Source of the DNA: Streptococcus oralis
GTDB taxonomy: Bacteria > Bacillota > Bacilli > Lactobacillales > Streptococcaceae
Assembly (NCBI RefSeq): GCF_019334565.1
Contig: NZ_CP079724.1
Location: forward strand, 455,001-519,000
Reading direction: 5' to 3'
Length of the DNA: 64,000 nt
Shown here: in pieces, positions 52,227 to 61,695 of the stretch
Layout: the number at the start of each line of letters is the position of its first letter
How positions within the stretch are numbered: the first letter of the stretch is position 1
Notes under the pieces: model-generated
The model's input: the letters and a program-made list of their open reading frames with translations, nothing else
The model's database searches: none
What the model was told of the DNA's origin: nothing
Made by a program: the position numbers and the translations under genes

Positions 52227-53067
52227 TAACGCGTTTTTGTCTACGATAGCCATTGAGCTTTTTATTTTCCCAATAGCTATTAAAGATTTTTTCCTTGCTC
52301 TCGCGATTGATTTCCAAAAAGTAGGCATATATCAAATCTATTAAAATGAGCATAGGGAGTTGAGCGGAAATACGCTGGATGTAAGAAGATTGACTATGGC
52401 TTGCCACAAGGACCGTTTCGGTGTAGGCCTGACTGTTTTTGTTTGGAGCGCTGGTAAAGAGGATGGTCTTGGCCCCCATTTCCTTGGCATCCAACAAACT
52501 ATCGAGGACGGATTGGGTGGTGCCAGACAGGGAAAAACCTAGCACCAAACAATTTTCATCCATGATACTGGTCGTCCAAGCAAAGCCATCCTGATCGGTC
52601 AAAGCTTCACAGACAACACCTAATCGCATAAAGCGCAGTTTCATCTCACGGGCAATCAGACCAGAACTTCCTGTCCCAAAGAAGTAAACTCGTTCAGCGT
52701 CATCGATTAATTGGGCGACGCGTTCCAGTTGTTCTTCGTCGATCAAATCCTGTGTTTGTTCTCGCATGATACTGTAGCTTCGCAAAACACGTTTGGTCAA
52801 AGGACTGTGTTTGTGCGAATGAGTGTCCGGTTTACTAGCCTGGTGCTGATATTGAAAGACGAATTCTCGGTAGCCTGTAAAACCACACTTTTTGGCAAAG
52901 CGGGTCAAGGCTGCTTGGGAGATATGTAATTTCTGGGTAACTTGCTGAGAAGAGAGATCATCTTGGATTGTTTCAGCTTGCAAAAAATAGCGAGCGATTT
53001 CTTGCTCGAGCTCGGTTAATTCTTCAAAATGGAGGTCGATTATGGTTGCGATATCTGGCTTGTTCAT
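52216..53067 (-). CDS. nanR: RpiR-family regulator of sialic acid genes
   Basis: 283 residues: N-terminal HTH_6 domain (QVTQKLHISQAALTRFAKKCGF near 43-65) and a C-terminal SIS sugar-phosphate-binding domain (FFGTGSSGLIAREMKLRFMRLG near 128, GFSLSGTTQSVLD near 177). It stands at the nanR place of the pneumococcal locus, where NanR has been reported to act as an activator with a sialic-acid pathway signal. Likely binds the CTGAAA-N4-TTTCAG sites. A cre-like AGGTTAACGCTTTCCT lies at 53098-53113 in its own upstream region. Confidence 0.9.
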   Translation of the reverse strand: MNKPDIATIIDLHFEELTELEQEIARYFLQAETIQDDLSSQQVTQKLHISQAALTRFAKKCGFTGYREFVFQYQHQASKPDTHSHKHSPLTKRVLRSYSIMREQTQDLIDEEQLERVAQLIDDAERVYFFGTGSSGLIAREMKLRFMRLGVVCEALTDQDGFAWTTSIMDENCLVLGFSLSGTTQSVLDSLLDAKEMGAKTILFTSAPNKNSQAYTETVLVASHSQSSYIQRISAQLPMLILIDLIYAYFLEINRESKEKIFNSYWENKKLNGYRRQKRVRKS

Positions 53068-53097
53068 GAGGCTCCTTTTTATGAGTCAAAGTCTTAA

Positions 53098-53113
53098 AGG
53101 TTAACGCTTTCCT
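53098..53113 (-). promoter_or_regulatory. cre-like site upstream of nanR
   Basis: On the minus strand AGGAAAGCGTTAACCT, 14 of 16 match to the cre consensus. Suggests carbon repression of nanR. Confidence 0.5.
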
Positions 53114-53322
53114 AACTATTACTATCATTATATCATAGAAAATAGGATAACCAAATAAAAAGGCATTTTCAGTTAAAAGTCAAAAAATGCTTCGACTTTT
53201 CCAAGAGTTTCTCCGTAAAATATGGTACAATGAAATGTACTGAGCTGCACCTGTTTGCTCTATTATTTTAGGGAAAATAAAGGTGGAAATCGGGAATTTT
53301 TCTAGAAAAGAGTCTTAGTTGT

Positions 53323-55365
53323 ATGAGAAAATTTAATAGCCATTCGATTCCGATTCGGCTTAATTTATTATTTGCGATTGTTATCCTGCTCTTTATGGCC
53401 ATTATTGGTCGTTTGTTATACATGCAGGTGCTAAATAAAGATTTTTATGAAACAAAATTGGCTTCAGCCAGCCAAACAAGGGTAACAACCAGTTCAGCTC
53501 GTGGACAGATCTATGATGCGGCAGGGAAACCCTTGGTAGAAAATACTGTCAAGCAAGTTGTTTCTTTCACACGAAACAATAAAATGACAGCAGCTGAATT
53601 GAAGGAGACAGCCAAGAAACTCCTCACATATGTAAATGTAACCTCCCCTGATCTGACTGATCGACAAATTGCAGACTATTACTTGGCGGACCAGGATATT
53701 TACAAAAAAACAGTCGAATCCTTGCCAAGCGATAAACGCCTGGATTCAGATGGGAACCGCTTATCGGAAGCGACACTTTACAATAATGCGGTTGAAAGCA
53801 TTGACGTGAGTCAACTTAATTATACAGATGACCAGAAAAAGGAAATCTATCTCTTTAGTCAGCTCAATGCCGTTGAAAATTTTGCGACAGGAACCATTTC
53901 TACGGATGCCTTAGATGATACCCAAGTTGCTCTCGTTGCATCAGCGTCCAAGGAATTACCAGGTATCAGTATTTCAACCTCATGGGATCGTAAAGTACTG
54001 GATACATCTTTATCGACAATCGTCGGTAGCGTTTCAAATGAAAAGTCAGGACTTCCAGCAGAGGAAGTTGATGCCTATCTCAAAAAAGGCTATTCTCTCA
54101 ATGACCGAGTGGGAACTTCCTATCTTGAAAAGCAATATGAAGATGTTCTTCAAGGGAAACGCTCCGTCAAAGAAATCCACCTCGACAAACACGGAAATAT
54201 GGAAAGTGTGGAAAATGTCGAAGAAGGAAGCAAAGGAAACAACATCAAGTTAACGGTTGACCTAGCTTTCCAGAATGGTGTGGACGACCTACTCAAGAGC
54301 TACTTCAACTCAGAGTTGGGTAACGGTGGAGCAAAGTACTCTGAAGGAGTCTACGCTGTAGCTCTCAATCCTAAAACCGGTGCAGTTCTGGCCATGTCTG
54401 GTGTCAAGCATGATGTCGAATCCGGTAAATTAAGTTCAGATTCGCTTGGAACGATAACCAATGTCTTTGTGCCAGGATCTGTTGTTAAGGCGGCGACCAT
54501 CAGCTCTGGTTGGGAAAATGGAGTCTTGTCAGGTAATCAAACCTTGACAGACCAGCCGATTGTTTTCCAAGGTTCGGCCCCTATCAATTCATGGTATACC
54601 TTGTCCTATGGCTCTTTCCCTATCACAGCAGTTGAGGCTTTGGAATACTCTTCTAATACCTACATGGTTCAAACTGCGCTAGGAATCATGGGACAAACCT
54701 ACACACCAAATATGACAGTCGCAACGGGACAGTTAGAGACTGCAATGGGCAAATTGCGATCAACCTTCGGGGAATATGGACTCGGAGCTTCAACAGGAAT
54801 TGACCTCCCAGATGAATCCACAGGATTCACGCCAAAAGAATTTGATTTGGGGAACTATATCAATAATTCCTTTGGTCAGTTTGACAACTACACACCGATG
54901 CAGTTAGCCCAGTATGTCGCAACCATTGCAAACAATGGTGTGCGTTTGGCTCCTCACATCGTTGAAGGGGTTTATGGAAACAATGACCAAGGTGGCTTAG
55001 GCAGTCTGGTTCAAGAAACAGCCACTAAGGAACTAAACAAGGTCAATGTCTCAGAATCAGATATGGCTATCTTGCAGCAAGGTTTCTATCAAGTTTCGCA
55101 TGGAACGAGTGCTCTAACAACTGGTCGTGCCTTTTCAAATGGCGCCGCCGTTTCCATCAGCGGGAAAACAGGTACTGCCGAAAGTTACGTTAATGGCGGT
55201 CAAAAAGCCAATAATACCAACGCAGTCGCCTATGCACCGACCGAAAATCCCCAAATCGCGGTCGCAGTCGTCTTTCCTCATAACACCAACCTTACAAACG
55301 GTGTCGGACCTTCTATTGCGCGCGACATTATCAATCTTTATCACCAACACCATCCAATGAATTAG
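53323..55365 (+). CDS. pbp2b: Penicillin-binding protein 2b
   Basis: 680 residues, class B transpeptidase. One N-terminal membrane anchor ([15 protein letters not shown]), a dimerisation domain, then the transpeptidase with SVVK near 386, SSN near 443 and KTGT near 615. In pneumococcal numbering Thr446 after SSN is kept, the residue changed in many penicillin-resistant alleles. Required for peripheral (elongation) peptidoglycan synthesis. Extended -10 TGGTACAAT at 53223-53231. Sequence differs from the pneumococcal R6 protein as I recall it at many scattered positions, as in mitis-group donors of mosaic alleles. Confidence 0.96.
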   Translation: MRKFNSHSIPIRLNLLFAIVILLFMAIIGRLLYMQVLNKDFYETKLASASQTRVTTSSARGQIYDAAGKPLVENTVKQVVSFTRNNKMTAAELKETAKKLLTYVNVTSPDLTDRQIADYYLADQDIYKKTVESLPSDKRLDSDGNRLSEATLYNNAVESIDVSQLNYTDDQKKEIYLFSQLNAVENFATGTISTDALDDTQVALVASASKELPGISISTSWDRKVLDTSLSTIVGSVSNEKSGLPAEEVDAYLKKGYSLNDRVGTSYLEKQYEDVLQGKRSVKEIHLDKHGNMESVENVEEGSKGNNIKLTVDLAFQNGVDDLLKSYFNSELGNGGAKYSEGVYAVALNPKTGAVLAMSGVKHDVESGKLSSDSLGTITNVFVPGSVVKAATISSGWENGVLSGNQTLTDQPIVFQGSAPINSWYTLSYGSFPITAVEALEYSSNTYMVQTALGIMGQTYTPNMTVATGQLETAMGKLRSTFGEYGLGASTGIDLPDESTGFTPKEFDLGNYINNSFGQFDNYTPMQLAQYVATIANNGVRLAPHIVEGVYGNNDQGGLGSLVQETATKELNKVNVSESDMAILQQGFYQVSHGTSALTTGRAFSNGAAVSISGKTGTAESYVNGGQKANNTNAVAYAPTENPQIAVAVVFPHNTNLTNGVGPSIARDIINLYHQHHPMN

Positions 55366-55375
55366 AAAGGAACTT

Positions 55376-55972
55376 ATGCTGTATCCAACACCTATTGCCA
55401 AGCTGATTGATAGCTATTCAAAGTTACCAGGTATCGGGATCAAAACGGCTACCCGCCTAGCCTTCTATACCATTGGAATGTCTGATGACGATGTCAATGA
55501 ATTTGCCAAAAATCTCCTGTCTGCTAAACGGGAATTAACCTATTGTTCCATCTGTGGTCGCCTGACGGATGATGATCCTTGCTCGATCTGTACGGACCCG
55601 ACTCGAGACCAGACAACGATCTTGGTGTTAGAGGATAGTCGCGATGTGGCTGCTATGGAAAATATCCAAGAATACCACGGACTCTATCATGTCTTGCACG
55701 GCCTCATTTCTCCGATGAATGGCATCAGCCCAGACGATATCAACCTCAAGAGTCTCATGACCCGTCTTATGGATAGTGAGGTTTCAGAGGTGATTGTGGC
55801 AACCAATGCGACAGCAGATGGAGAAGCGACATCTATGTATCTCTCTCGTCTCCTCAAGCCAGCTGGTATCAAGGTCACTCGCCTAGCACGAGGACTAGCC
55901 GTGGGAGCAGATATCGAGTATGCGGACGAAGTCACACTCTTACGAGCCATTGAAAATCGGACAGAGTTGTAG
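55376..55972 (+). CDS. recR: Recombination mediator RecR
   Basis: 198 residues: HhH near the start ([18 protein letters not shown]), four-Cys zinc finger [16 protein letters not shown] near 58-73, Toprim domain ([13 protein letters not shown]) and C-terminal Walker-B-like strand. Works with RecO and RecF in gap repair. 10 bp after pbp2b. Ends in a terminator; in pneumococcus ddl follows, here the toxin island does. Confidence 0.96.
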   Translation: MLYPTPIAKLIDSYSKLPGIGIKTATRLAFYTIGMSDDDVNEFAKNLLSAKRELTYCSICGRLTDDDPCSICTDPTRDQTTILVLEDSRDVAAMENIQEYHGLYHVLHGLISPMNGISPDDINLKSLMTRLMDSEVSEVIVATNATADGEATSMYLSRLLKPAGIKVTRLARGLAVGADIEYADEVTLLRAIENRTEL

Positions 55973-56010
55973 GAGTCAGTAAAAACGTAGCTCATTTTGA
56001 CGTATAAGAC

Positions 56011-56047
56011 AAGCCCTAGGAATTTTTCTTAGGGCTTTGTTTTTTTC
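56011..56047 (+). terminator. recR terminator
   Basis: AAGCCCTA / TAGGGCTT hairpin followed by TGTTTTTTT. Confidence 0.8.
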
Positions 56048-56289
56048 TGTTTCTCACGAAGGGAGGACAATTCTTGCTAATAAGAATGCTTCCCAGTAAA
56101 CACAAAATATAAGGCATCAGAAAACGGACCTCCAAAATCACTTGTGCCGTTTCTGTCAAACTCATTCACCGAATGATAGAGTCTATTCTCAGGTGATGGA
56201 CGCATTAGTCCCTTATGATTTGTTTTGAAATCGTACTATTTTTGTGTTATGATATGGTCAATATATAATAAATAAGGGGAGTTTGAAGT
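56048..56289. other. Spacer at the toxin-island junction
   Basis: No gene. A hairpin CAGAAAACGG / CCGTTTCTG lies at about 56117-56155. Promoter of the island: TTGTGT, 16 bp, TATAAT at about 56243-56270, then SD AGGGGAG. Confidence 0.5.
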
Positions 56290-56565
56290 ATGGGTGGAAA
56301 GATAAAATCCAGCACGATAGCAGCAGAGGCAGCTATTAATGAATTAGTCGGGTATGATACGAGCAACAAGCAAAATCAGCAAGTAGAATTTTCATACACT
56401 TCTGAAATTGCTGGGATGGAAGCTGGACGTCAGGCCTGCAATCAAATGCTTCAGGCGGTCAGTGATTTCAGCTCGGCTATTTTGACCCAAGCAAATAAGT
56501 TTCCAGAAATTGCTCATAAGATTGAAAAACGTGATATAGAGCTGGCTAAGAGATGGGAACATTAA
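56290..56565 (+). CDS. LXG-associated small helical protein (DUF3130/TIGR04197-like)
   Basis: 91 residues, all-helical, WXG100-like size, beginning MGGKIKSSTIAAEAAINEL. The FSYTSEIAGMEAGRQACNQMLQAV core resembles the DUF3130 (Lap1) family. Such proteins are co-encoded with LXG toxins, bind the LXG domain and are needed for export through the type VIIb secretion system. First gene of the island; next gene overlaps it by 13 bases. Confidence 0.75.
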   Translation: MGGKIKSSTIAAEAAINELVGYDTSNKQNQQVEFSYTSEIAGMEAGRQACNQMLQAVSDFSSAILTQANKFPEIAHKIEKRDIELAKRWEH

Positions 56566-56924
56566 AAATGGCAGATAAGAACGAAGAAAAACGCTACAAA
56601 CTTTGGCGAGAAATTGTCAAGATTGACGATAAGGAAGAAAGTCTTCAGACTCTAAAAAGACAATATGAACAGCAGGTAATTCACTTTCACTCAGAAATCC
56701 AGAGCATACACCATCGTATGGCGACTCTATTGGCTCTCTCACCCAGTTCTCGTCAGGTGATAGAGCAAATCGAAAGTGATAATAGAACCATTCAGCGACA
56801 GGTCAACTCTTATGTAGAAGAGGAACTGGATGAGTTGGAAAAACAAACGAAGAAGGCTCGTCGAACTTTCGATGAAGCCAGAGAAGAACTGATAGCGGAA
56901 AGGAATCGGCTACCATGGGAGTAA
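56553..56924 (+). CDS. LXG-associated coiled-coil protein (second targeting factor)
   Basis: 123 residues, highly charged coiled coil (EESLQTLKRQYEQQVIHFHS; VEEELDELEKQTKKARRTFD). Either ATG 56553 or ATG 56568 could be used; the second lacks overlap but has a GGGA upstream. Position and composition match the Lap2-type (DUF3958/DUF5082-like) partners of LXG toxins; the exact family is uncertain. It overlaps the LXG start by 10 bases. Confidence 0.7.
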   Translation: MGTLKMADKNEEKRYKLWREIVKIDDKEESLQTLKRQYEQQVIHFHSEIQSIHHRMATLLALSPSSRQVIEQIESDNRTIQRQVNSYVEEELDELEKQTKKARRTFDEAREELIAERNRLPWE

Positions 56925-58516
56925 AATACAGCGTACAAGAATCCCAAGAATTGATTCAGACTATGACTAACAATCTCCAGGTCGCAAATGAAGTCACGGA
57001 CCGCTTATCTAGTGGCTGTGATCACCTGATTTCCTCTTTAGACTCAGGTGAGCTGACAGGAGCGGCCTACACAGCTGGGAAGGGTCTCTTTACAGAGATT
57101 ATCATCCCCTGCATCAAGAAGTTACAAGCAGCGATAGATGATATCCAACTAGAGTTGACCTCCTACAAAAATGCGGATGCTCAGGTCTCTGGATATGGTG
57201 ATTTGGACCTAGACCAGCTCAAGGAACTGAAAAAGCTGAGAGAAGAGCAGTTGGCTATCGTAGAAGCTCAGATTCAAGCGAGGGAGAACTGGCTAAATCA
57301 AATCAAAGATCTCTTTACACTTAATTGGGGGAAAGTTTTTTCTGAGAAGACCATTCTCTACAATACCAAATCTCAAATCGAGTCAGGTATTCAGGATTTG
57401 GATGATAAGATTGAAAAACTAGAATTCTTTGTCTCACAGGTTTCCCAGTATTTCAACGATAGCCTAGAAGTCCTTGGTTTAGCTATCAAAGGAGCCACGC
57501 AACTAAGTAAAATCATTGTCGATAGCGAAGGAAACTACTATGCGGACGGTGTGGACATGAGCTGGGTACAGAAGATGAAGGATGTGAAGATTGTTTCGTA
57601 TGCCAAAAGAGATTATCAAGACTCAGAAACTCGTGTCATCAATAAAGCTTCTAGGGATATGATGCTATCGGACGATGGTGATGCCTACTATCGTGCCGAA
57701 TTAAAGAAGCGCTTAAAAGGTCACGACAAGTCTGAATGGGATAAAATAATTGACGACTACAATCACACTCTTAAGATTGACGAAACAGGGAATATCATTG
57801 AAATTTACCCATTTCAGCAAGGCTATGTTGTTTCAAAAAATGGGAAATACGATGCTGACTATACTCATTTGGTTAACAAAAAATTTGATGAACTAAAAGC
57901 ACAAAACTTTGAAGCAAATTCAGCCGAATTTTGGAGTGGAGTAGCTCAAATATTCTCTGGATTGGGAGTTTACTTTGCGAGTGGCGCCCTTGAAGCCTTG
58001 AGTATCATGGCTGGTCCGCCAACAGCAGGGACAAGTATCGTAGCTGGTACGGCAGCATCTGTATCAGGGGTACAATATGGAAATGTACTGATAGCTAGTG
58101 GAGCAGTAACTAGCTTATCAGCTATCACAAAGACGGTTTTACTAAATGGCGAAATTCAGGTTAATTATTCTAGCAACTACGATAGCTGGAAGGCCAATAA
58201 ACCTACGAGTAAGACCATTTCTGGCAGGGGTGGTAAACAAATTGAAGCCCGAGTAGGAAATCGAAAAGAGAACATTCGTGTAGATTGGGAGCCAAATAGT
58301 GGACCTAATGGTGATGGATTATTTCAGGTTCAATCTGGAAGTGGGAAGTCGGGCTATTCGCTTAACGAAGCTATAGATGTTAATAGTATTTCAAGCAAAA
58401 CAGATATATTGGATTGGGTGAATAAAACTAAAAAGATAAAGAATCTAGATAAAAGTGTGAAGAGTGAAATCGTAGAAAGAATCTGGAAAGGATACCGAAA
58501 CTATTACGGAAATTAG
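56915..58516 (+). CDS. LXG-domain polymorphic toxin
   Basis: 533 residues. The N-terminal LXG domain (about 1-205) has the naming motif LTG at 47-49 in SLDSGELTGAAYTAGKGLF, followed by long helices. A glycine- and alanine-rich hydrophobic stretch (about 345-405: IFSGLGVYFASGALEAL, AGTAASVSGVQYGNVLI) precedes a C-terminal candidate toxin domain of about 100 residues (GGKQIEARVGNRKENIRVDW .. FQVQSGSGKSGYSL .. IVERIWKGYRNYYGN). I do not recognise that domain; it has no NADase, lipid-II-phosphatase or HNH motif I can see. Exported by T7SSb (machinery not in the window) to act on neighbouring cells. Confidence 0.88.
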   Translation: MGVKYSVQESQELIQTMTNNLQVANEVTDRLSSGCDHLISSLDSGELTGAAYTAGKGLFTEIIIPCIKKLQAAIDDIQLELTSYKNADAQVSGYGDLDLDQLKELKKLREEQLAIVEAQIQARENWLNQIKDLFTLNWGKVFSEKTILYNTKSQIESGIQDLDDKIEKLEFFVSQVSQYFNDSLEVLGLAIKGATQLSKIIVDSEGNYYADGVDMSWVQKMKDVKIVSYAKRDYQDSETRVINKASRDMMLSDDGDAYYRAELKKRLKGHDKSEWDKIIDDYNHTLKIDETGNIIEIYPFQQGYVVSKNGKYDADYTHLVNKKFDELKAQNFEANSAEFWSGVAQIFSGLGVYFASGALEALSIMAGPPTAGTSIVAGTAASVSGVQYGNVLIASGAVTSLSAITKTVLLNGEIQVNYSSNYDSWKANKPTSKTISGRGGKQIEARVGNRKENIRVDWEPNSGPNGDGLFQVQSGSGKSGYSLNEAIDVNSISSKTDILDWVNKTKKIKNLDKSVKSEIVERIWKGYRNYYGN

Positions 58517-58525
58517 GTGAAGTGT

Positions 58526-59152
58526 ATGAGACTATATATCAAAGGAGACTATACTAGAAAAGTGCCATTTGGGTACAGAGAACTCGCATGGAAGATGTGG
58601 TTTAAAGAAAGAAATGGTCAAAAAATAAGTTTCTCAAATGTCGGGGATGATGAAATGTTGCAAAATGACTTCTATTTATCTTTGCGGTTAGATAAGTGGG
58701 GAGCAAGTGGCTCTCGTTGGAAAGATGCCAAGGTTAAAGGAGGCAGTGCAATAAATTCCCAAAAATATGAAAATATTGATTTGGATTATGAGGGAAGTTA
58801 TGAAAGCGACGGTAGAGAAAAGGGAAAATACCTAAGAATCGCTTCTAATTATTTGGATGTTTTAACAGTTGATAAACGTGCTATGTATATTATGGCGCTT
58901 GAAATTGCGATTGCTATTGATGGACAAATCAGTGAAGATGATAAGAAAACATGGCTAACAATCGAGGAATTCAAGGAAAAGCACCAAGATATCTTATCTC
59001 TAACTTTTGATGAAGCAAATGAGATGAGTTTGGAAGAAATTCAGACGATTGACGCTATTGACGAACCCATCTGGGAAGAATTGGATAAGAAGCGTGAAGA
59101 ATACATAGCTATCCATGGCGAACGTGTTTATGACGATGAGGAAGACGAGTGA
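58526..59152 (+). CDS. Putative immunity protein, tandem copy 1
   Basis: 208 residues from ATG 58526 (MRLYIKGDYTRK), 9 bp after the toxin stop. Soluble alpha/beta-looking protein with no signal peptide. The N-terminal half contains KMWFKERNGQKISFSNVGDD and LDKWG. The C-terminal half is the conserved block LDVLTVDKRAMYIMALEIA .. DGQISEDDKKTWL, ending VYDDEEDE. Position makes it the likely cognate immunity protein. Acidic. Family not recognised by name. Confidence 0.75.
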   Translation: MRLYIKGDYTRKVPFGYRELAWKMWFKERNGQKISFSNVGDDEMLQNDFYLSLRLDKWGASGSRWKDAKVKGGSAINSQKYENIDLDYEGSYESDGREKGKYLRIASNYLDVLTVDKRAMYIMALEIAIAIDGQISEDDKKTWLTIEEFKEKHQDILSLTFDEANEMSLEEIQTIDAIDEPIWEELDKKREEYIAIHGERVYDDEEDE

Positions 59153-59780
59153 GACTATATCTTAAAAGTGATTACGCCAAAGAAATTCCGTTTGATTATT
59201 TAGAACTAGCGAAGAGAATGTGGTTTGAAAGTTATCAAGGAGAAGGCATCCCACTCTCCTATTCTGGTTTTCTTCAAATCAGAGATAGGAATGATATAGC
59301 AATTCATCTAAAACTAGATAAACAGGATTATGATGAACGTTGGTTGCATGTTCCAATACAAGAAGGGATAAAATATCGCTTTTTTCACAAATTGATGAAG
59401 AACTAAATTTAGATTATGAAGATGCTTATGTAACAGATTTTCGAGAAAATGGAGACTGTTTGCGTCTTGCTTCTACTCATCTTGAACTGCTCACTCTTGA
59501 TAAAAGAGCTTTCTATATCATGGCAATTGAGATTGCTACAATCTTTAACGGACAAATTAGCGAAGATGACAAAAAAACATGGTTAACAATCGAGGAATTC
59601 AAGGAAAAACATAAAGATATCTTATCTCTAACCTTTGAGGAAGCAAATGAGCTGAGTTTGGAAGAAATTCAAACGATTGATGCTATTGATGAACCCATCT
59701 GGGAAGAATTGGATAAGAAGCGTGAGGAGTACATCCAAATCCATGGTGAAAGTGTTTATGACGATGAGGAAGATGAGTGA
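59149..59780 (+). pseudogene. Putative immunity protein, tandem copy 2, frameshifted
   Basis: Starts at GTG 59149 inside the previous stop (GTGA). Reads MRLYLKSDYAKEIPFDYLEL .. LDKQDYDERW up to EGIKYRFF, then goes out of frame and stops at 59406. The rest continues in another frame as SQIDEELNLDYEDAYVTDF .. VYDDEEDE to 59780. The break lies at a run of six T (59380-59385); one more T would restore a full protein like copy 5. Broken, phase-variable or rescued by slippage. Confidence 0.8.
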
Positions 59781-60406
59781 GACTATATATCAAAAGTGAT
59801 TTTAAGCAAAAAATAACATTTACTACTAGAGAACTAGTTTGGAAGATGTGGTTTAAGGAACGGAATGGCAAGAAAATAAGTTTCTCCAATGTTGGTGATG
59901 ATGCTATGTTACAGGATGATTTTTACTTTGGTGTTCGGTTACACAAATGGTCTTCAGTTGACGAAAGATGGGATAAGGCTCCTTTTATAATTCCTAGTAA
60001 TCCTTGGTTGTCTTTGGAATATGAGAATATAACACTTGAATTTGAAAATGATTTTATTACTGATGGGAGAAAGCGTGGAGAATACCTTAGAATTGCGACT
60101 ACTCATACAGACATTTTAACGGTTGATAAACGTGATATGTATATTATGGCAGTCGAGGTGGCTTCTGCTATTGATGGGCAGATCAGCGAGGATGACAAGC
60201 TGACTTGGATAGATGTGGAGACTTTTAAGGAGTTGCACAAGGATGTCTTATCACTAACCTACGATCAAGCAACTGATATCAGTGTGGAGGAACTGAAAAG
60301 TATGAAACCTTTAGAAGATCCTCTATGGGAAGAGGAAGAACGTCTTCGTGAAGAATACATCAAAATCCATGGTGAACGAGTTTACGACGATGAGGAAGAT
60401 GAGTGA
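59777..60406 (+). CDS. Putative immunity protein, tandem copy 3
   Basis: 209 residues from GTG 59777 (GTGA overlap). N-terminal half close to copy 1 (KMWFKERNGKKISFSNVGDD), middle ENITLEFENDFITDGRKRGEYLR, conserved TVDKRDMYIMAVEVASAIDG, and tail EEERLREEYIKIHGERVYDD like copy 4. No start codon other than GTG fits. Confidence 0.75.
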   Translation: MRLYIKSDFKQKITFTTRELVWKMWFKERNGKKISFSNVGDDAMLQDDFYFGVRLHKWSSVDERWDKAPFIIPSNPWLSLEYENITLEFENDFITDGRKRGEYLRIATTHTDILTVDKRDMYIMAVEVASAIDGQISEDDKLTWIDVETFKELHKDVLSLTYDQATDISVEELKSMKPLEDPLWEEEERLREEYIKIHGERVYDDEEDE

Positions 60407-61017
60407 AACTATATCTTAAAGGCAACTACGAGACTAGTATTTACCAAGACTGTATGGAATATCCTTGGAAAATGTGGTTCAAAGAATGCAAAGGTGTGGA
60501 AGTTGGTTTTTCTTACGCACGTGATGATGATTTTTATTTTAGCGTTAGTCTGGATAAATTTTCTTCGAATGATGAGCGTTGGGGGGTGACTGATTTTAAA
60601 ATAGGAGATAATCCGTGGAATTCATTTAAATACGAGTATCTAATATTGGATTTTGAAAATTCCTATGAAAGCGATGGGCGTGAGAAAGGTGATTATTTGC
60701 GAATTATTTCTACTCATCTAGATATTTTAACGGTTGACAAGCGTGCGATGTATATTATGGCGATTGAGGTAGCATCTGCCATTGGCGGCCAAATCAGCGA
60801 AGATGACAAAGAGACATGGTTAGATGTAGAGACTTTTAAGGAGCTACATAAGGATGTTCTTTCACTGACTTATGATGAAGCGGTTGAAATTAGTTTGGAA
60901 GAATTAAAGACAATGGTGCCAGTAAGAGAACCTTTATGGGATGAAGAAGAGCGTCTTCGTGAAGAATACATCAGAATCCATGGCGAACGTGTTTACGACG
61001 ATGAGGAAGACGAGTGA
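60403..61017 (+). CDS. Putative immunity protein, tandem copy 4
   Basis: 204 residues from GTG 60403. The N-terminus is the most different copy (NYETSIYQDCMEYPWKMWFK, GVEVGFSYARDDDFYFSVSL). The C-terminal half is conserved (TVDKRAMYIMAIEVASAIGG, QISEDDKETWLDVETFKEL) and shares the EEERLREEYI tail with copy 3. GTGA overlaps at both ends. Confidence 0.75.
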   Translation: MKLYLKGNYETSIYQDCMEYPWKMWFKECKGVEVGFSYARDDDFYFSVSLDKFSSNDERWGVTDFKIGDNPWNSFKYEYLILDFENSYESDGREKGDYLRIISTHLDILTVDKRAMYIMAIEVASAIGGQISEDDKETWLDVETFKELHKDVLSLTYDEAVEISLEELKTMVPVREPLWDEEERLREEYIRIHGERVYDDEEDE

Positions 61018-61643
61018 AACTATATCTTAAAGGTGATTACACCAAAGAAATTCCGTTTGATTATTTAGAACTAGCGAAGAGGATGTGGTTTGATGCTAAA
61101 GATGGGAAGACAGTAGATATTTCTTATTTTGGGAATACTCGCCCATTTAAAACAGACCCAACTATTCACTTGAAATTGAATAAGTGGATGCATGATAATA
61201 GATGGAATAATGTTCAGTTGAAAGAAGGGATTACCAACAAATTTGGGAGTCATGTATATGAAAATCTTGAATTAGATTTTGAAGACAATCCATCAACAGA
61301 CTATCGAGAAAAAGGAGACTGTCTACGTTTAGCTTCTACCCACCTTGACCTGCTCACCGTTGATAAACGTGCCTTCTATATCATGGCCATTGAAATTGCG
61401 ACTGCTATTGATGGTCAGATTAGCGAAGATGATAAAGAGAGCTGGTTAAGTGTGGAGGAATTTAAAAATCGACATGAGGATATCCTTTCGATGAGTTATG
61501 AAGAAGCTAATGAGCTGAGTTTGGAAGAAATTCCCTTTTTGGACGATGTGAGAGACCCAGTTTGGGAAGAAGATGACCGTAGAAATGAAGAATACATCAA
61601 AATCCATGGCGAGCCAGTTTATGATGACGAGGAAGACGAGTGA
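61014..61643 (+). CDS. Putative immunity protein, tandem copy 5
   Basis: 209 residues from GTG 61014. N-terminus KEIPFDYLELAKRMWF matches copy 2, with the IHLKLNKWMHDNRWNNV segment. Conserved LRLASTHLDLLTVDKRAFYI and DGQISEDDKESWL. Ends VYDDEEDE as in all copies. Last of the array. Confidence 0.75.
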   Translation: MKLYLKGDYTKEIPFDYLELAKRMWFDAKDGKTVDISYFGNTRPFKTDPTIHLKLNKWMHDNRWNNVQLKEGITNKFGSHVYENLELDFEDNPSTDYREKGDCLRLASTHLDLLTVDKRAFYIMAIEIATAIDGQISEDDKESWLSVEEFKNRHEDILSMSYEEANELSLEEIPFLDDVRDPVWEEDDRRNEEYIKIHGEPVYDDEEDE

Positions 61644-61695
61644 GTATTTATAATCCCACCTATTTGAAAGAGAGTATTGAATAGAGGAAAGACGA

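Noticed and set aside
58526..61643. Regular repeats that might suggest a CRISPR or tandem DNA array
   Set aside because: Units are about 620 bp and are full coding genes; no short spaced repeats.
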